DNA of 64,000 nt from Thalassovita mediterranea (GTDB taxonomy: Bacteria; Pseudomonadota; Alphaproteobacteria; Rhodobacterales; Rhodobacteraceae). The notes under the pieces were generated by a model. It was given only the letters and a program-made list of their open reading frames with translations, ran no database searches and was not told the DNA's origin. The DNA lies in contig NZ_CYSF01000009.1 of the NCBI RefSeq assembly GCF_001458435.1, positions 62,001 through 126,000 of the forward strand, in the 5' to 3' direction. Positions 8,788 through 17,561 of the stretch are shown piece after piece (the first letter of the stretch is position 1; each line of letters begins with the position of its first letter). The position numbers and the translations under genes are program-made.

Positions 8788-9444
8788 TTATCTAAGGTTC
8801 ACCCGCAGCACAGCGGCTGAGGCAAATGGCAGCAGGGCGATAACGGCAGAGGTAATGCCCGCCAGCATCAACAGCGATGTCTGAGCTGACAGCCCCTCGA
8901 TCGAACGGCGGGCCATTTCGGCGCCGAAGATCAGCGTCGGCACATATAGCGGCAGCACGAGGAGGCTGAGCAGCAATCCGCCCCGTTTCAGCCCCACCGT
9001 AAGCGCCGCGCCAAAGGTGCCAATCACGCTAAGTGCCGGTGTGCCGATCAGCAGTGACAGCACCAGCGGGCCATATCCAGCGGCAGGCAGGTTCAGCAGC
9101 ACGCCAAACACCGGCGCGGCAATCACCAGCGGCAGGCCCGTGGTCAACCAATGAGCCAGTGCCTTCACACTCACAATCGCCTCTAGCGGCAGGGGTGCGG
9201 TGGCCAAGAGGTCCAGCGACCCATCCTCCCAATCAAGGGCAAAAATGCGATCGAGTGACAACAGACAAGCCAGCAGCGCGCCCAGCCACAAGATGCCCGG
9301 CGCAATCTTGCTCAGAAGGCTGGAGTTCGGCCCAACGCCAAAAGGCACCAGAACCACCACGATCAGAAAGAACGCCAGGCCGAGGCCAAAGCCACCGCCC
9401 GCACGGATTGCAAGGCGTAGGTCACGCAGCAGAAGGGCAATCAC
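8788..9444 (-). CDS. ccmB: Heme exporter protein CcmB
   Basis: A 218-residue inner-membrane protein with six hydrophobic segments, the membrane partner of the CcmA ATPase. The N-terminal [17 protein letters not shown] and the [21 protein letters not shown] segment (near residue 70) are family hallmarks. The start codon overlaps the ccmA stop by 4 bases (ATGA), so translation is coupled. Confidence 0.95.
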   Translation of the reverse strand: MIALLLRDLRLAIRAGGGFGLGLAFFLIVVVLVPFGVGPNSSLLSKIAPGILWLGALLACLLSLDRIFALDWEDGSLDLLATAPLPLEAIVSVKALAHWLTTGLPLVIAAPVFGVLLNLPAAGYGPLVLSLLIGTPALSVIGTFGAALTVGLKRGGLLLSLLVLPLYVPTLIFGAEMARRSIEGLSAQTSLLMLAGITSAVIALLPFASAAVLRVNLR

Positions 9445-10058
9445 AGGAACGCTCCATCAAAGTCGTCGATCTTGGGCGGCTTGGCCTTGAATGGGCCGAC
9501 ATCCATCACCCGCGCCTCTGACAGGCCAAGGTCGATGTGGGTGGCCAGCAATGCCAGACCGCCGCCCGCCAGATGGGCGCGCACGGCTTCGGCGAACATC
9601 GCAACCGCGTCGGTGTCCAATGACACGGTGGGTTCATCCATCACCCACACAGGCCGTCCTGTGACAACCATCCGCGCCAATCCCAGCCGCCGTTTCTGCC
9701 CCGCAGACAACCCGCCCGCAGGACGCGCCGCCAGTGGGCCCAGCTGAAACGTGGCCAGCGCCGCGTCGATGCTACCTGTGCCAAAGACCGACGCCCAGAA
9801 GGTCAGGTTTTCGGCAACCGTCAACGGTGCCTTGATCCCGTCGGCGTGGCCCGAATAGGCCATCTGTTCACGGTCCAAGCTGACAGTGCCCGCGTGCGCC
9901 AGTTGCAGGCCCGCGATAGTGCGCAGCAGGGTGGTTTTGCCGATGCCATTAGGGCCGCGCAACACCAGCGCCTCCCCCGCCGAAACGGCGAGGTTGATCC
10001 CCTCCAGCACGGCGATGCCGCCACGGGTCACAGTCAGGTCTGAGACTTGCAATTCCAT
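9441..10058 (-). CDS. ccmA: Cytochrome c biogenesis ATPase CcmA
   Basis: A 205-residue ABC ATPase. The Walker A motif GPNGIGKTT is near residue 36, the ABC signature in the variant form LSAGQKRR near 118, and Walker [13 protein letters not shown] near 140. The short length and the LSAGQ form are typical of CcmA. With CcmB it powers release of heme-loaded CcmE from CcmC and CcmD. It overlaps ccmB by 4 bases and lies 120 bases after the Mth938-like gene. Confidence 0.95.
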   Translation of the reverse strand: MELQVSDLTVTRGGIAVLEGINLAVSAGEALVLRGPNGIGKTTLLRTIAGLQLAHAGTVSLDREQMAYSGHADGIKAPLTVAENLTFWASVFGTGSIDAALATFQLGPLAARPAGGLSAGQKRRLGLARMVVTGRPVWVMDEPTVSLDTDAVAMFAEAVRAHLAGGGLALLATHIDLGLSEARVMDVGPFKAKPPKIDDFDGAFL

Positions 10059-10178
10059 AAGGCGGTCCTACCGCATTGTTCACGCTTCGCAAAGTCGCTT
10101 AACGCAGATGTCAGCGGGACAGTTTGACCTGCATCATGAAGTTGGGGATTTCATACATCTTTTGCCCTCAACGCGCGA

Positions 10179-10532
10179 TCAAAGCGGCAGAACCGCCAGC
10201 GCCACGCGCCGCCCTTCGGACAACAGCACATTGTAGGTGCGACAAGCAGACGGCGATGACATCACCTCAACCCCCACACCAGTTTCTTCCAGCGCTTCGC
10301 GCAAAGGTTTCGGCAGATGGGCAATTTCCGCCCCCATGCCGACGAAAATCACATCCGCCTGATCCGCCAATGCGATCAGCGCCGCCTCATCCGCCAGACC
10401 GCCCCAAGCACGCGCCTGCGCCTCTACCGCGATCATTGCGCCGTTGATCACCTCGCCGCCGATGCGGAAAAAGCCCGGCCCGTAGCTGTCCACCGGCACT
10501 GCGCCGTCAAAGTTCACTTCGTTCAACTGCAT
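10179..10532 (-). CDS. Mth938-like domain-containing protein
   Basis: A 117-residue protein of the Mth938/NDUFAF3-like family (DUF498). Conserved features visible are the MQLNEV start, GPGFFRIGGEVINGAMI and the C-terminal SACRTYNVLLSEGRRVALAVLPL. The eukaryotic relative NDUFAF3 assists complex I assembly; the bacterial role is not established. It lies between a TauE/SafE permease and ccmA in a single minus-strand run. Conserved linkage with secDF and ccm in Rhodobacterales is my recollection and was not tested. Confidence 0.85.
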   Translation of the reverse strand: MQLNEVNFDGAVPVDSYGPGFFRIGGEVINGAMIAVEAQARAWGGLADEAALIALADQADVIFVGMGAEIAHLPKPLREALEETGVGVEVMSSPSACRTYNVLLSEGRRVALAVLPL

Positions 10533-10558
10533 GTGCGGTGTCCTTTCGGTTCGCTGTG

Positions 10559-11311
10559 TTAATCCCAGATCGGCAGGCTGGTCAGCCCCACCACCATCAT
10601 CACGCCCAGACCGAACATCCGATAGAGGCGCTGGCGTTCAGGGCGGAACATAGCGGCCCCAGCCAGATTGCCCAGCAAATTCGGCAGCGCCAGAATAAGC
10701 CCGAGAAGCAGTGGCACGGCCTCCATCCGGCCGGTGAGGCTGATGACCACAATCAGGGTCAGGTCCACCACTACAAGGTACAGCATGATATTGGCGCGCA
10801 TCACCGCCGCCGCTGTGCTGGACGCCATATACAGCAGGATCACTGGCGGCCCCGGCAATCCAGCGATGCCGCCCACTAATCCAGACACCACCCCGGTGCC
10901 ATATTGCAACCGCGGTGTGATCGGACCGGCAAGGCGCAGACCGCACAGCATCAGGATGGGCATGATCAGCACCAACGCACTGACCATATATCGGAACACC
11001 TCTGGCTGCACCGCCAGCAACACCGCAAGGCCAATGGGCAGCGCCACCGCACCGCCGACCGCGATCCGTGCGACCTGTGCGCGATCCGCCGCACGCCATG
11101 CGGCTGGCAGGTTTGGGATGGGGCCGAACACCTCCATGATCACCAATGTGATCAGCGCCCAAAGCGGTGGCAGAAACTGACCGGCAATGGGCATATAAAC
11201 GAGGGCGGCGCCGAACCCCGAAAAGCCCCGCACCGCCCCTGCTAAAAATACCCCTGCGATCAGCCATCCCAGCCCCTCAAGGGCCAGGATGTCAGTCATG
11301 ATCTCAGGCAT
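10559..11311 (-). CDS. TauE/SafE family anion permease (sulfite exporter type)
   Basis: A 250-residue membrane protein with about eight hydrophobic segments in two repeats. The motif GAVRGFSGFGAALVYMP near residue 28 and its partner GLVGGIAGLPGPPVILLYMAS near 150 are the paired TauE/SafE signatures. The family moves sulfite, sulfoacetate or related organic anions; the substrate is unknown here. ATG 11311 overlaps the secF stop by 8 bases; an ATG at 11299 would be 4 residues shorter, and neither has a clear ribosome site. Coupling to secF is likely. Confidence 0.82.
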   Translation of the reverse strand: MPEIMTDILALEGLGWLIAGVFLAGAVRGFSGFGAALVYMPIAGQFLPPLWALITLVIMEVFGPIPNLPAAWRAADRAQVARIAVGGAVALPIGLAVLLAVQPEVFRYMVSALVLIMPILMLCGLRLAGPITPRLQYGTGVVSGLVGGIAGLPGPPVILLYMASSTAAAVMRANIMLYLVVVDLTLIVVISLTGRMEAVPLLLGLILALPNLLGNLAGAAMFRPERQRLYRMFGLGVMMVVGLTSLPIWD

Positions 11312-12272
11312 CGATATTGCCGAACTGGTTGCCCTGATTGTTGTCAGGCTTCGACCAATCACGTTTGACGCCCAGCATCAGAACCACGTTTTTCGCCACA
11401 TAAACAGACGAATAGGTCCCAACGATAACGCCCCAAGTGATCGCGAACACAAAGCCACGGATCACATCACCGCCCAAGAGCAACAGCGCAATCAGCGCCA
11501 ACAGCGTGGTGCCAGAGGTCATGATCGTCCGGCTCAGCGTTTCGTTCACGGTGAGGTTCATCAGATCGGTCAGCGCGGTCTTCTTGTACTTGATCAGGTT
11601 TTCACGCAGGCGGTCAAAGATCACCACCGTGTCGTTGATTGAATAGCCGATGATCGTCAAGAGCGCCGCGATGGTGGCCAGTTCAAACCGGATCTGCAGC
11701 ACCGAAAAGATGCCGATGGTCAGGATCACGTCATGCGCCAGTGCCGCCACCGCGCCTACTGAGAACTGCCATTCAAAGCGTAGCCAGATGTAGAACAGGA
11801 TCGCCGCCAGCGATGCGGTCACCGCGATGATCGCGGTTTTGATCAGCTCACCCGATACTTTCGGACCAACGGATTCCACCAGCGGGAAGGTGATCGTCGG
11901 TTCCACCCCTTGCAGGGCGGCCTCAATGCTGGCGATGGTGGCTTCGTTCACGCTTTCCTGCCCGTCCTGGGCCTGAATGCGGATCATCGCCACATGCTCA
12001 TCCTCAGCAAAGGAGGGATCGAACACCTCAGTGATCGACACATCGCCAAGGTTCAGCGGCGCCAGTGCGTCGCGGTAGGCGCCTACGTCCACAGCCGTTT
12101 CCGCTTGGGTCCGGATGGTGGTGCCGCCCCGGAAATCAATGCCGAAGTTCAGCCCCATCACCAGCCATGCCACCAGCGAGGCAACGACAGCCAGCATCGA
12201 CAGGCCCATGGTCAGCTTGCGCAGGCGGAAGAAGTCGTAGTTGGGGACTTCGTTAAACAGTCTCAAACGCAT
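11304..12272 (-). CDS. secF: Protein translocase subunit SecF
   Basis: A 322-residue inner-membrane protein that, with SecD, uses the proton gradient to pull secreted chains out of the SecYEG channel. One N-terminal membrane helix follows RLRKLTMGLS; the NFGIDFRGGTTI motif lies near residue 46, then a small periplasmic domain, then five C-terminal helices with GYSINDTVVIFDRLREN near 210. It starts 5 bases after secD. Confidence 0.97.
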   Translation of the reverse strand: MRLRLFNEVPNYDFFRLRKLTMGLSMLAVVASLVAWLVMGLNFGIDFRGGTTIRTQAETAVDVGAYRDALAPLNLGDVSITEVFDPSFAEDEHVAMIRIQAQDGQESVNEATIASIEAALQGVEPTITFPLVESVGPKVSGELIKTAIIAVTASLAAILFYIWLRFEWQFSVGAVAALAHDVILTIGIFSVLQIRFELATIAALLTIIGYSINDTVVIFDRLRENLIKYKKTALTDLMNLTVNETLSRTIMTSGTTLLALIALLLLGGDVIRGFVFAITWGVIVGTYSSVYVAKNVVLMLGVKRDWSKPDNNQGNQFGNIDA

Positions 12273-12277
12273 GATGA

Positions 12278-13942
12278 TCAGACCTCGATGGTTTTGGGGC
12301 GTTTACGTTCGAACCACATCACGATCAGAAGTCGCGTCACAAAGATCGCGGTAAAGACAGATGTGAGGATGCCGAGGCCCAGCGTAATGGCGAAACCCTT
12401 GACCGGACCGGAGCCCATGACGAAGAGGATCACAGCAATGATGAAGGTGGTGATGTTGGCGTCAATGATCGCCGACAGCGCGCGGTCATAGCCCAGCTCA
12501 ATCGCGCGGGCCGGACCTTTGGCGGTGCGCAGCTCTTCGCGGATACGTTCAAACACCAGCACGTTGGCGTCCACCGCCATACCGATGGTCAAAACGATGC
12601 CCGCAATACCCGGCAGGGTCAGCGTGCCGCCAATGACGCTCAGCGCGCCAAAGATCAGCGCGACGTTGAACAGCAGCGCGATATTGGCGAACAGGCCAAA
12701 CAGACCGTAGCTGAGAACCATGAAGACCAGCACAGCGGCAAAGGCCACAAGGCAGGCGATCCGTCCCGCCTCGATACTATCCGCGCCCAGTTCTGGGCCG
12801 ATGGTGCGTTCTTCAAGGAACTCCAACCCCGCAGGCAGCGCACCGGCGCGCAGCAGGACGGCCAGGTTGGTGCTTTCCTCAACGGTGAAGTTACCGGTGA
12901 TGATGCCGGAACCGCCGGGGATGTGCGATTGGATTACGGGGGCAGACACCACTTCGTCATCCAGAACGATGGCGAAGGGATTGCCAATGTTTTCAGCGGT
13001 ATAATCGCCAAACTTGCGCGCGCCCGTGGTGTTGAAACGGAAGTTCACTGCCGGACGACCGTTCTGGTCAAAGGACGGCTGCGCGTCCACCAGATCCTCA
13101 CCGGTCACAACAGGGGCCTGTTCCAGAACGTAAAACTCACCCTCAGTATCCAGCGACGGCAGCAATTCGTTGCCAGCACCTGCCGGCATATCGGCGCTGG
13201 TGGTGCGGGTGACAACAGGTTGGAAGGTCAGCTGTGCGGTGGTGCCGATGATCGCCTTCAGCTCAGACGCGGATCCGATGCCCGGCACCTGAATGAGGAT
13301 ACGGTCAGCACCCTGACGTTGAATGGTCGGTTCACGCGTGCCCACCTCATCAATCCGGCGACGGATGATTTCCAGCGATTGCGCCACGGTGCGTTCGTCG
13401 GTGGCAACACGCTCTGCCTCGGACAGGGTGACCACGATGTCGGCGCCATCGACGCTGACGTCAATGTCGGTGGACCCTGCGCCGGTCAGGCTGACCACAG
13501 GACGGGCCAGACCACGCACCAGCTGCGCCGCCTCTGCCGCTGCCTCGGGTTTCTGGTTCAGACGCACACGCAGCTCTGCCGCGTCAGACTGTTGCAACCG
13601 GATGGTGCCGATGGTGTCGCGTTCCTGACGCAGCAAATCGCGCACCTCAGGCCACATGGCCTGCAGACGGCTTTCGTACACATCGGCCACCTGCACCTCT
13701 GCCAGCAAATGCGCACCGCCGCGCAAATCCAGACCAAGGTTCACAAGGCTCGACGGCAGGAAAGACGGCCATTGCGCCGCCTGCTCTTCCAGCCCATTGC
13801 CAGAGGCACCCGCCTCCATCGCCTGAACCGCATCATTGCGGGCTTCAACCCGCGCATAAAACCCATTGGGCAGGGAAAACAGAATGCCAAGGGCGCACAC
13901 CGCCCAAATCAGCACCCGTTTCCACATATCAATCTGAAGCAT
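12278..13942 (-). CDS. secD: Protein translocase subunit SecD
   Basis: A 554-residue protein, the usual length for the proteobacterial form. There is one N-terminal helix, the LGLDLRGGAHLL motif near residue 67, a large periplasmic P1 domain, and five C-terminal helices with GMAVDANVLVFERIREELR near residue 460. SecD works with SecF and YajC at the SecYEG translocon. It lies 70 bases after yajC, and that gap holds a strong intrinsic terminator, so secD expression depends on read-through or on a promoter inside the gap. Confidence 0.97.
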   Translation of the reverse strand: MLQIDMWKRVLIWAVCALGILFSLPNGFYARVEARNDAVQAMEAGASGNGLEEQAAQWPSFLPSSLVNLGLDLRGGAHLLAEVQVADVYESRLQAMWPEVRDLLRQERDTIGTIRLQQSDAAELRVRLNQKPEAAAEAAQLVRGLARPVVSLTGAGSTDIDVSVDGADIVVTLSEAERVATDERTVAQSLEIIRRRIDEVGTREPTIQRQGADRILIQVPGIGSASELKAIIGTTAQLTFQPVVTRTTSADMPAGAGNELLPSLDTEGEFYVLEQAPVVTGEDLVDAQPSFDQNGRPAVNFRFNTTGARKFGDYTAENIGNPFAIVLDDEVVSAPVIQSHIPGGSGIITGNFTVEESTNLAVLLRAGALPAGLEFLEERTIGPELGADSIEAGRIACLVAFAAVLVFMVLSYGLFGLFANIALLFNVALIFGALSVIGGTLTLPGIAGIVLTIGMAVDANVLVFERIREELRTAKGPARAIELGYDRALSAIIDANITTFIIAVILFVMGSGPVKGFAITLGLGILTSVFTAIFVTRLLIVMWFERKRPKTIEV

Positions 13943-13961
13943 CTTGAACCGCTTTCAAAAA

Positions 13962-13993
13962 CAAAAAGGCCCGAGGGAGGTGTCCCACGGGCC
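13962..13993 (-). terminator. Intrinsic terminator/attenuator between yajC and secD
   Basis: On the minus strand the stem GGCCCG / CGGGCC continues after one mismatch into GGGA / TCCC with loop CACC, and TTTTTGTTTTTG follows directly. It lies between yajC and secD, which are usually read as one operon. Confidence 0.85.
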
Positions 13994-14012
13994 GACTTCT
14001 TAGGGGTGAGGA

Positions 14013-14297
14013 TCAGCCCTCGGCAGGCTCGGTCTTGCTTTTGACCTGCGCGATGGTGGAACGCACAACGCGCACTTTCACGCCTTCGGCCAGTTCCACT
14101 TCCAGCTCACCTTCGGCGTCTTTCACCTTGGAAACCTTACCGATCAGACCACCTTGGGTGATCACTTGGTCACCCTTGCGCAGCGCCTCAACCATGTTCT
14201 GATGCTCTTTCATCTTGCGCTGCTGCGGACGGATCAGCAGGAAATACATGATCGCAAAGATGAGGATAAGGGGAATGAACTGCTGGATGGCTTCCAT
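14013..14297 (-). CDS. yajC: Preprotein translocase subunit YajC
   Basis: A 94-residue accessory protein of the SecDF complex. One membrane helix (FIPLILIFAIMYFLLI, residues about 7-22) is followed by the family motif RPQQRKMKEHQNMVEALRKGD and a small basic beta-domain. The start ATG 14297 has AAGGA 8 bases before it; an in-frame ATG at 14339 would add 14 residues with no ribosome site. It is the first gene of the minus-strand sec-ccm run and is divergent from the pentapeptide-repeat gene. Confidence 0.96.
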   Translation of the reverse strand: MEAIQQFIPLILIFAIMYFLLIRPQQRKMKEHQNMVEALRKGDQVITQGGLIGKVSKVKDAEGELEVELAEGVKVRVVRSTIAQVKSKTEPAEG

Positions 14298-14483
14298 GTT
14301 GGTGTCCTTGGGTAGGTATATGTGAAGGGCGCGAGGCACCCATGATTTGGCAGGAACCTATGTGCGCCGAGGCCGTTTTGCAAGGCGGCTTGGGACGTTA
14401 GGTCGCGGGAGTGGCGGAAAGTGGTTTGACCTTTGGCAGGATCGCGGTGAAGTTGTGATCACTTTCGCCAAAAAGAGCTTTCG

Positions 14484-16061
14484 ATGCCCAAAAACAACAA
14501 ACCCGATTTCTGGACATGGATCGGCTGGAACACACAGCCGAATTTTGAGGAACAGCCGAAGTGGCTGGGTGGTTTGATTGGGTTTGCGCTTAAACTCGGC
14601 GCTGGTCTGCTCGCCCTTCTGGCAATTGGTGTCATCGCGCAAACCTTTGGCGCAGTCTTTTTCAACGGCTTCCCGAGCAATGGCGCGGAGGACATCCGCA
14701 ACCTCGGCCTAGCAACCGCTGCCGTGATCGGCCTTCCCTTCCTCGTCTGGCGCTCCATCGTTGCACAACGCCAAGCAGACACTGCAGAGCAAGGTTTGAT
14801 CACGGATCGGATCAACAAGGCGGTTGAGGGCTTGGGAGCTGTAAAAGTCACCAAACAACAACGCCGAGATAAGAAAGGAAATCTGACATATGCAAAGAAG
14901 AAAAATCCGGACGGAGAAGAAATAAACGACTACTCCCAACCGGCCATGATGGAAACGACAGAGCCAAACTTTGAGGTCCGCCTAGGTGCGCTATACTCGC
15001 TTCAACGTATCGCAGAAGACAGTCCTAGGGATCGCGGCCAAATTCTGGACATGCTGTGTGCTTACATCAGGGAAAACGCAAGAGCATCAGATGCTGAACC
15101 GTCGTTTTATGAGCAGTACACAAATCTAACGACCGGTTTATTTTACGGTCCACCAATGTCTGATCTCCAAGTAATGGAGACACTAAACCTACGAGATGAT
15201 CCAGACAACCTGCTCAGCGAACCTGCTACAGCCGTTTGGATAGGCAAAACAGTGCCGCCACGGAATGACATTGCGACCAGCCTGACGATACTCCGCAACA
15301 TTCTATCTCTCTGTCGTAGAGAAAACACTAACGTGGCGTTTAGCAGAGACCTGAGTGGAAGTAACCTGCGCAGAGCCAAGCTTGAAGGCTTTGATTTCAC
15401 GGGCTGGGATCTGTCAAAGTCATATTTTGACGGCGCAGTCATCCACAAGTTTGTGTTTTCTGGTTGTAATATGTCTTGGACCCACTGGGTGGGCACGGAG
15501 ATCCGGCAAACACGTCTACACAACAACAATCTGACTGGCACACATTTCTTCAGATCGAAATTCCATCTTCAAAATCAAATAGATCTTTCTAAAACCGCCC
15601 CCTTCCCCAAAACAGTCTTCAAAGCGTGTGAATTTGACCACTCAGCTTTTACCTCTGAGGGCACAGTAAGTGATGTGGACTTCTCGGCGAGCGTTTTTCT
15701 GTGGGCTCAATTTTCACTTCAGGAATTTTCTAGTTGCGACTTCAACGGAGCTCAATTTAGCGAACATGCCAAACCAAGTGGCGTCGTATTCAAACTCTGC
15801 AAGTTTGATAGTGAAACTGTATTTCCGGAAATGGAAGGCACTGGAAACGCCTTTCGTGGCTGCAATCTGGCCGACCTCCACATGCAATACTATGACGCCG
15901 AACATTGGTTTCTCGCGCACAATTCCCGATTGCCAACAACTCTAACCCCAGAAGAAGTCGCCCAACTCCGCCAAGAACAAAACAAAACCGACGACTTCCA
16001 CCACGACTGGCGCCAATGGCAGCGCAGTATCGGTTTTCAACCGGATGAAAATCAGCAATAA
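14484..16061 (+). CDS. Membrane-anchored pentapeptide-repeat-like protein
   Basis: A 525-residue protein of unknown function. Two membrane helices near residues 29-60 and 74-90 are followed by a cytoplasmic part. The EVRLGALYSLQRIAED and ILDMLCAYIRENAR segments (about 165-195) form a helical unit that I associate with membrane proteins carrying pentapeptide repeats. From about residue 285 come degenerate A(D/N)LxX-type repeats (LSGSNLRRAKLEGFDFTGWD), giving a right-handed beta-helix. Base composition is visibly more AT-rich than purB, secD or serS, and rare codons such as AGA and ATA are frequent, which suggests transfer. It sits between yajC and serS without an operon partner. Codon 1 follows the sequence AAAAAGAGCTTTCG. 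Confidence 0.7.
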   Translation: MPKNNKPDFWTWIGWNTQPNFEEQPKWLGGLIGFALKLGAGLLALLAIGVIAQTFGAVFFNGFPSNGAEDIRNLGLATAAVIGLPFLVWRSIVAQRQADTAEQGLITDRINKAVEGLGAVKVTKQQRRDKKGNLTYAKKKNPDGEEINDYSQPAMMETTEPNFEVRLGALYSLQRIAEDSPRDRGQILDMLCAYIRENARASDAEPSFYEQYTNLTTGLFYGPPMSDLQVMETLNLRDDPDNLLSEPATAVWIGKTVPPRNDIATSLTILRNILSLCRRENTNVAFSRDLSGSNLRRAKLEGFDFTGWDLSKSYFDGAVIHKFVFSGCNMSWTHWVGTEIRQTRLHNNNLTGTHFFRSKFHLQNQIDLSKTAPFPKTVFKACEFDHSAFTSEGTVSDVDFSASVFLWAQFSLQEFSSCDFNGAQFSEHAKPSGVVFKLCKFDSETVFPEMEGTGNAFRGCNLADLHMQYYDAEHWFLAHNSRLPTTLTPEEVAQLRQEQNKTDDFHHDWRQWQRSIGFQPDENQQ

Positions 16062-16102
16062 CGCCTTCATAAATGATTGATTCCGACCAAGGAGCACACC
16101 CC

Positions 16103-17395
16103 ATGCATGACATCAAAGCGATCCGCGAAAACCCGGCAGCGTTTGACGCCGCTCTGGCCCGCCGTGGGGCCTCGCCGATGTCTTCTCAGGTGCTGGAACT
16201 GGATGAGGCGCGCCGGGCCAAGATCCTCGCGGCAGAAACCGCCCAGTCCGACCAGAAGAAAGCCGCCAAAGAGGTCGGTGCCGCCAAAGCCAGCGGCGAT
16301 GAGGCCGAATTTGAACGCCTGCGCGCCCTTGTCGGTGACAAAAAGGCCGAAGTGGCGGCGATGCAGGCAGAGGCGAAAGAGCTGGACGTGCAGCTCAACG
16401 ACCTGCTGATGGGTCTGCCCAACCGCCTGCACGACGATGTGCCCGATGGCGCCGATGAGGCCGACAACGTCGAAGTGCGCCACTGGGGCACCCCGCGCGA
16501 GTTCACCTTTGACCCCAAAGAGCATTACGATCTGGCAGGCGTGAAGCCGGGCATGGATTTTGAGACCGCTGCCAAACTCTCCGGCTCGCGCTTTGTGGTG
16601 CTGTCGCAGGGTGTTGCGCGCATTCACCGTGCGCTGGCCCAGATGATGCTGGACACCCACATCGAAGAGCACGGTCTGCGCGAAACATGGACCCCGGTTC
16701 TGGTGCGCGAAGAGATGATGTATGGCACCGGCCAGTTGCCGAAATTTGGCGAAGACAGCTATAAAACCGAAGACGGCTGGTGGCTGGTCCCCACGTCCGA
16801 GGTGACACTGACCAACATCGTGAACGGTGAAACCGTGGATGAGGCCGCCTTGCCCATGCGCATGTGCGCCCACACCCAATGCTTCCGCTCCGAGGCGGGA
16901 AGCGCGGGCCGCGACACATCGGGCATGCTGCGTCAGCACCAGTTTGAAAAGGTCGAAATGGTGTCAATCGTGCATCCCGAGAAATCGATGGAAGAGCACG
17001 ACCGCATGACCCGCTGCGCCGAGGCGATCCTGGAAAAGCTGGGCCTGCCCTACCGCACCGTAGTGCTGTGTTCGGGCGATATGGGCTTTGGCATGATCAA
17101 GACCCACGATCTGGAGGTCTGGCTGCCCGGTCAGAACCAGTATCGCGAAATCTCCTCGGTGTCGGTTGCGGGTGATTTTCAGGCCCGCCGCATGAACGCG
17201 CGCTTCAAGCCCGCTGCCGGTGGCAAGCCGGAGTTTGTGCACACGTTGAACGGCTCCGGCCTTGCCGTAGGGCGTGCGCTGATCGCGGTTCTGGAAAACG
17301 GCCAGCAGGAAGACGGCTCCGTCACCCTGCCAGAGGCGCTGCATCCCTATCTGGGCGGCAAGACCAAGCTGACCGCCGAGGGATCGCTGGCCTAA
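16103..17395 (+). CDS. serS: Serine--tRNA ligase SerS
   Basis: SerS charges tRNA-Ser (and tRNA-Sec) with serine. The 430-residue protein has the N-terminal coiled-coil arm (residues about 25-105, rich in Ala, Lys and Glu) that binds the long variable arm of tRNA-Ser. Class II motif 2 ([19 protein letters not shown]) starts near residue 258, and motif 3 ([17 protein letters not shown]) near 380. The start ATG 16103 is preceded by AAGGAG at 8 bases; an upstream in-frame ATG at 16073 is not supported. A good terminator follows. Confidence 0.98.
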   Translation: MHDIKAIRENPAAFDAALARRGASPMSSQVLELDEARRAKILAAETAQSDQKKAAKEVGAAKASGDEAEFERLRALVGDKKAEVAAMQAEAKELDVQLNDLLMGLPNRLHDDVPDGADEADNVEVRHWGTPREFTFDPKEHYDLAGVKPGMDFETAAKLSGSRFVVLSQGVARIHRALAQMMLDTHIEEHGLRETWTPVLVREEMMYGTGQLPKFGEDSYKTEDGWWLVPTSEVTLTNIVNGETVDEAALPMRMCAHTQCFRSEAGSAGRDTSGMLRQHQFEKVEMVSIVHPEKSMEEHDRMTRCAEAILEKLGLPYRTVVLCSGDMGFGMIKTHDLEVWLPGQNQYREISSVSVAGDFQARRMNARFKPAAGGKPEFVHTLNGSGLAVGRALIAVLENGQQEDGSVTLPEALHPYLGGKTKLTAEGSLA

Positions 17396-17420
17396 GCTAC
17401 ACGAGAAAACAACAAAGATT

Positions 17421-17444
17421 AAGGGGCCTGCGGGCCCCTTTTTT
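17421..17444 (+). terminator. Intrinsic terminator of serS
   Basis: An 8-bp stem AAGGGGCC / GGCCCCTT with loop TGCG is followed by TTTT, 25 bases after the serS stop. Confidence 0.9.
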
Positions 17445-17459
17445 GCGCGCTGTGCGCTT

Positions 17460-17508
17460 GAGTATTTAGCGAACATTGAAAGGCGTTTTCACTGTTCCCA
17501 AAATATCC
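17460..17508. repeat. Inverted pair of an intergenic motif (TGTTC...AAATA)
   Basis: Between the convergent genes serS and der the same roughly 22-base motif occurs once on each strand: plus 17487-17508 (TTTCACTGTTCCCAAAATAT...) and minus 17481-17460 (TTTCAATGTTCGCTAAATAC...). A third copy is at 26869-26889. The function is unknown. Confidence 0.5.
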
Positions 17509-17523
17509 CCGCCGAAGGCATAA

Positions 17524-17550
17524 AAGTAAAAGAGCGCCCCGAAGGGCGCC
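17524..17550 (-). terminator. Probable terminator of der
   Basis: On the minus strand the stem GCGCCC / GGGCGC with a 4-base CGAA/TTCG loop is followed by CTTTTACTTTTA. It lies about 12 bases after the der stop. Confidence 0.7.
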
Positions 17551-17561
17551 CCATTAACCGT

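Noticed and set aside
12923-14044. Plus-strand frame antisense to secD and yajC
   Set aside because: It spans the secD start and the terminator and has no protein-like features.
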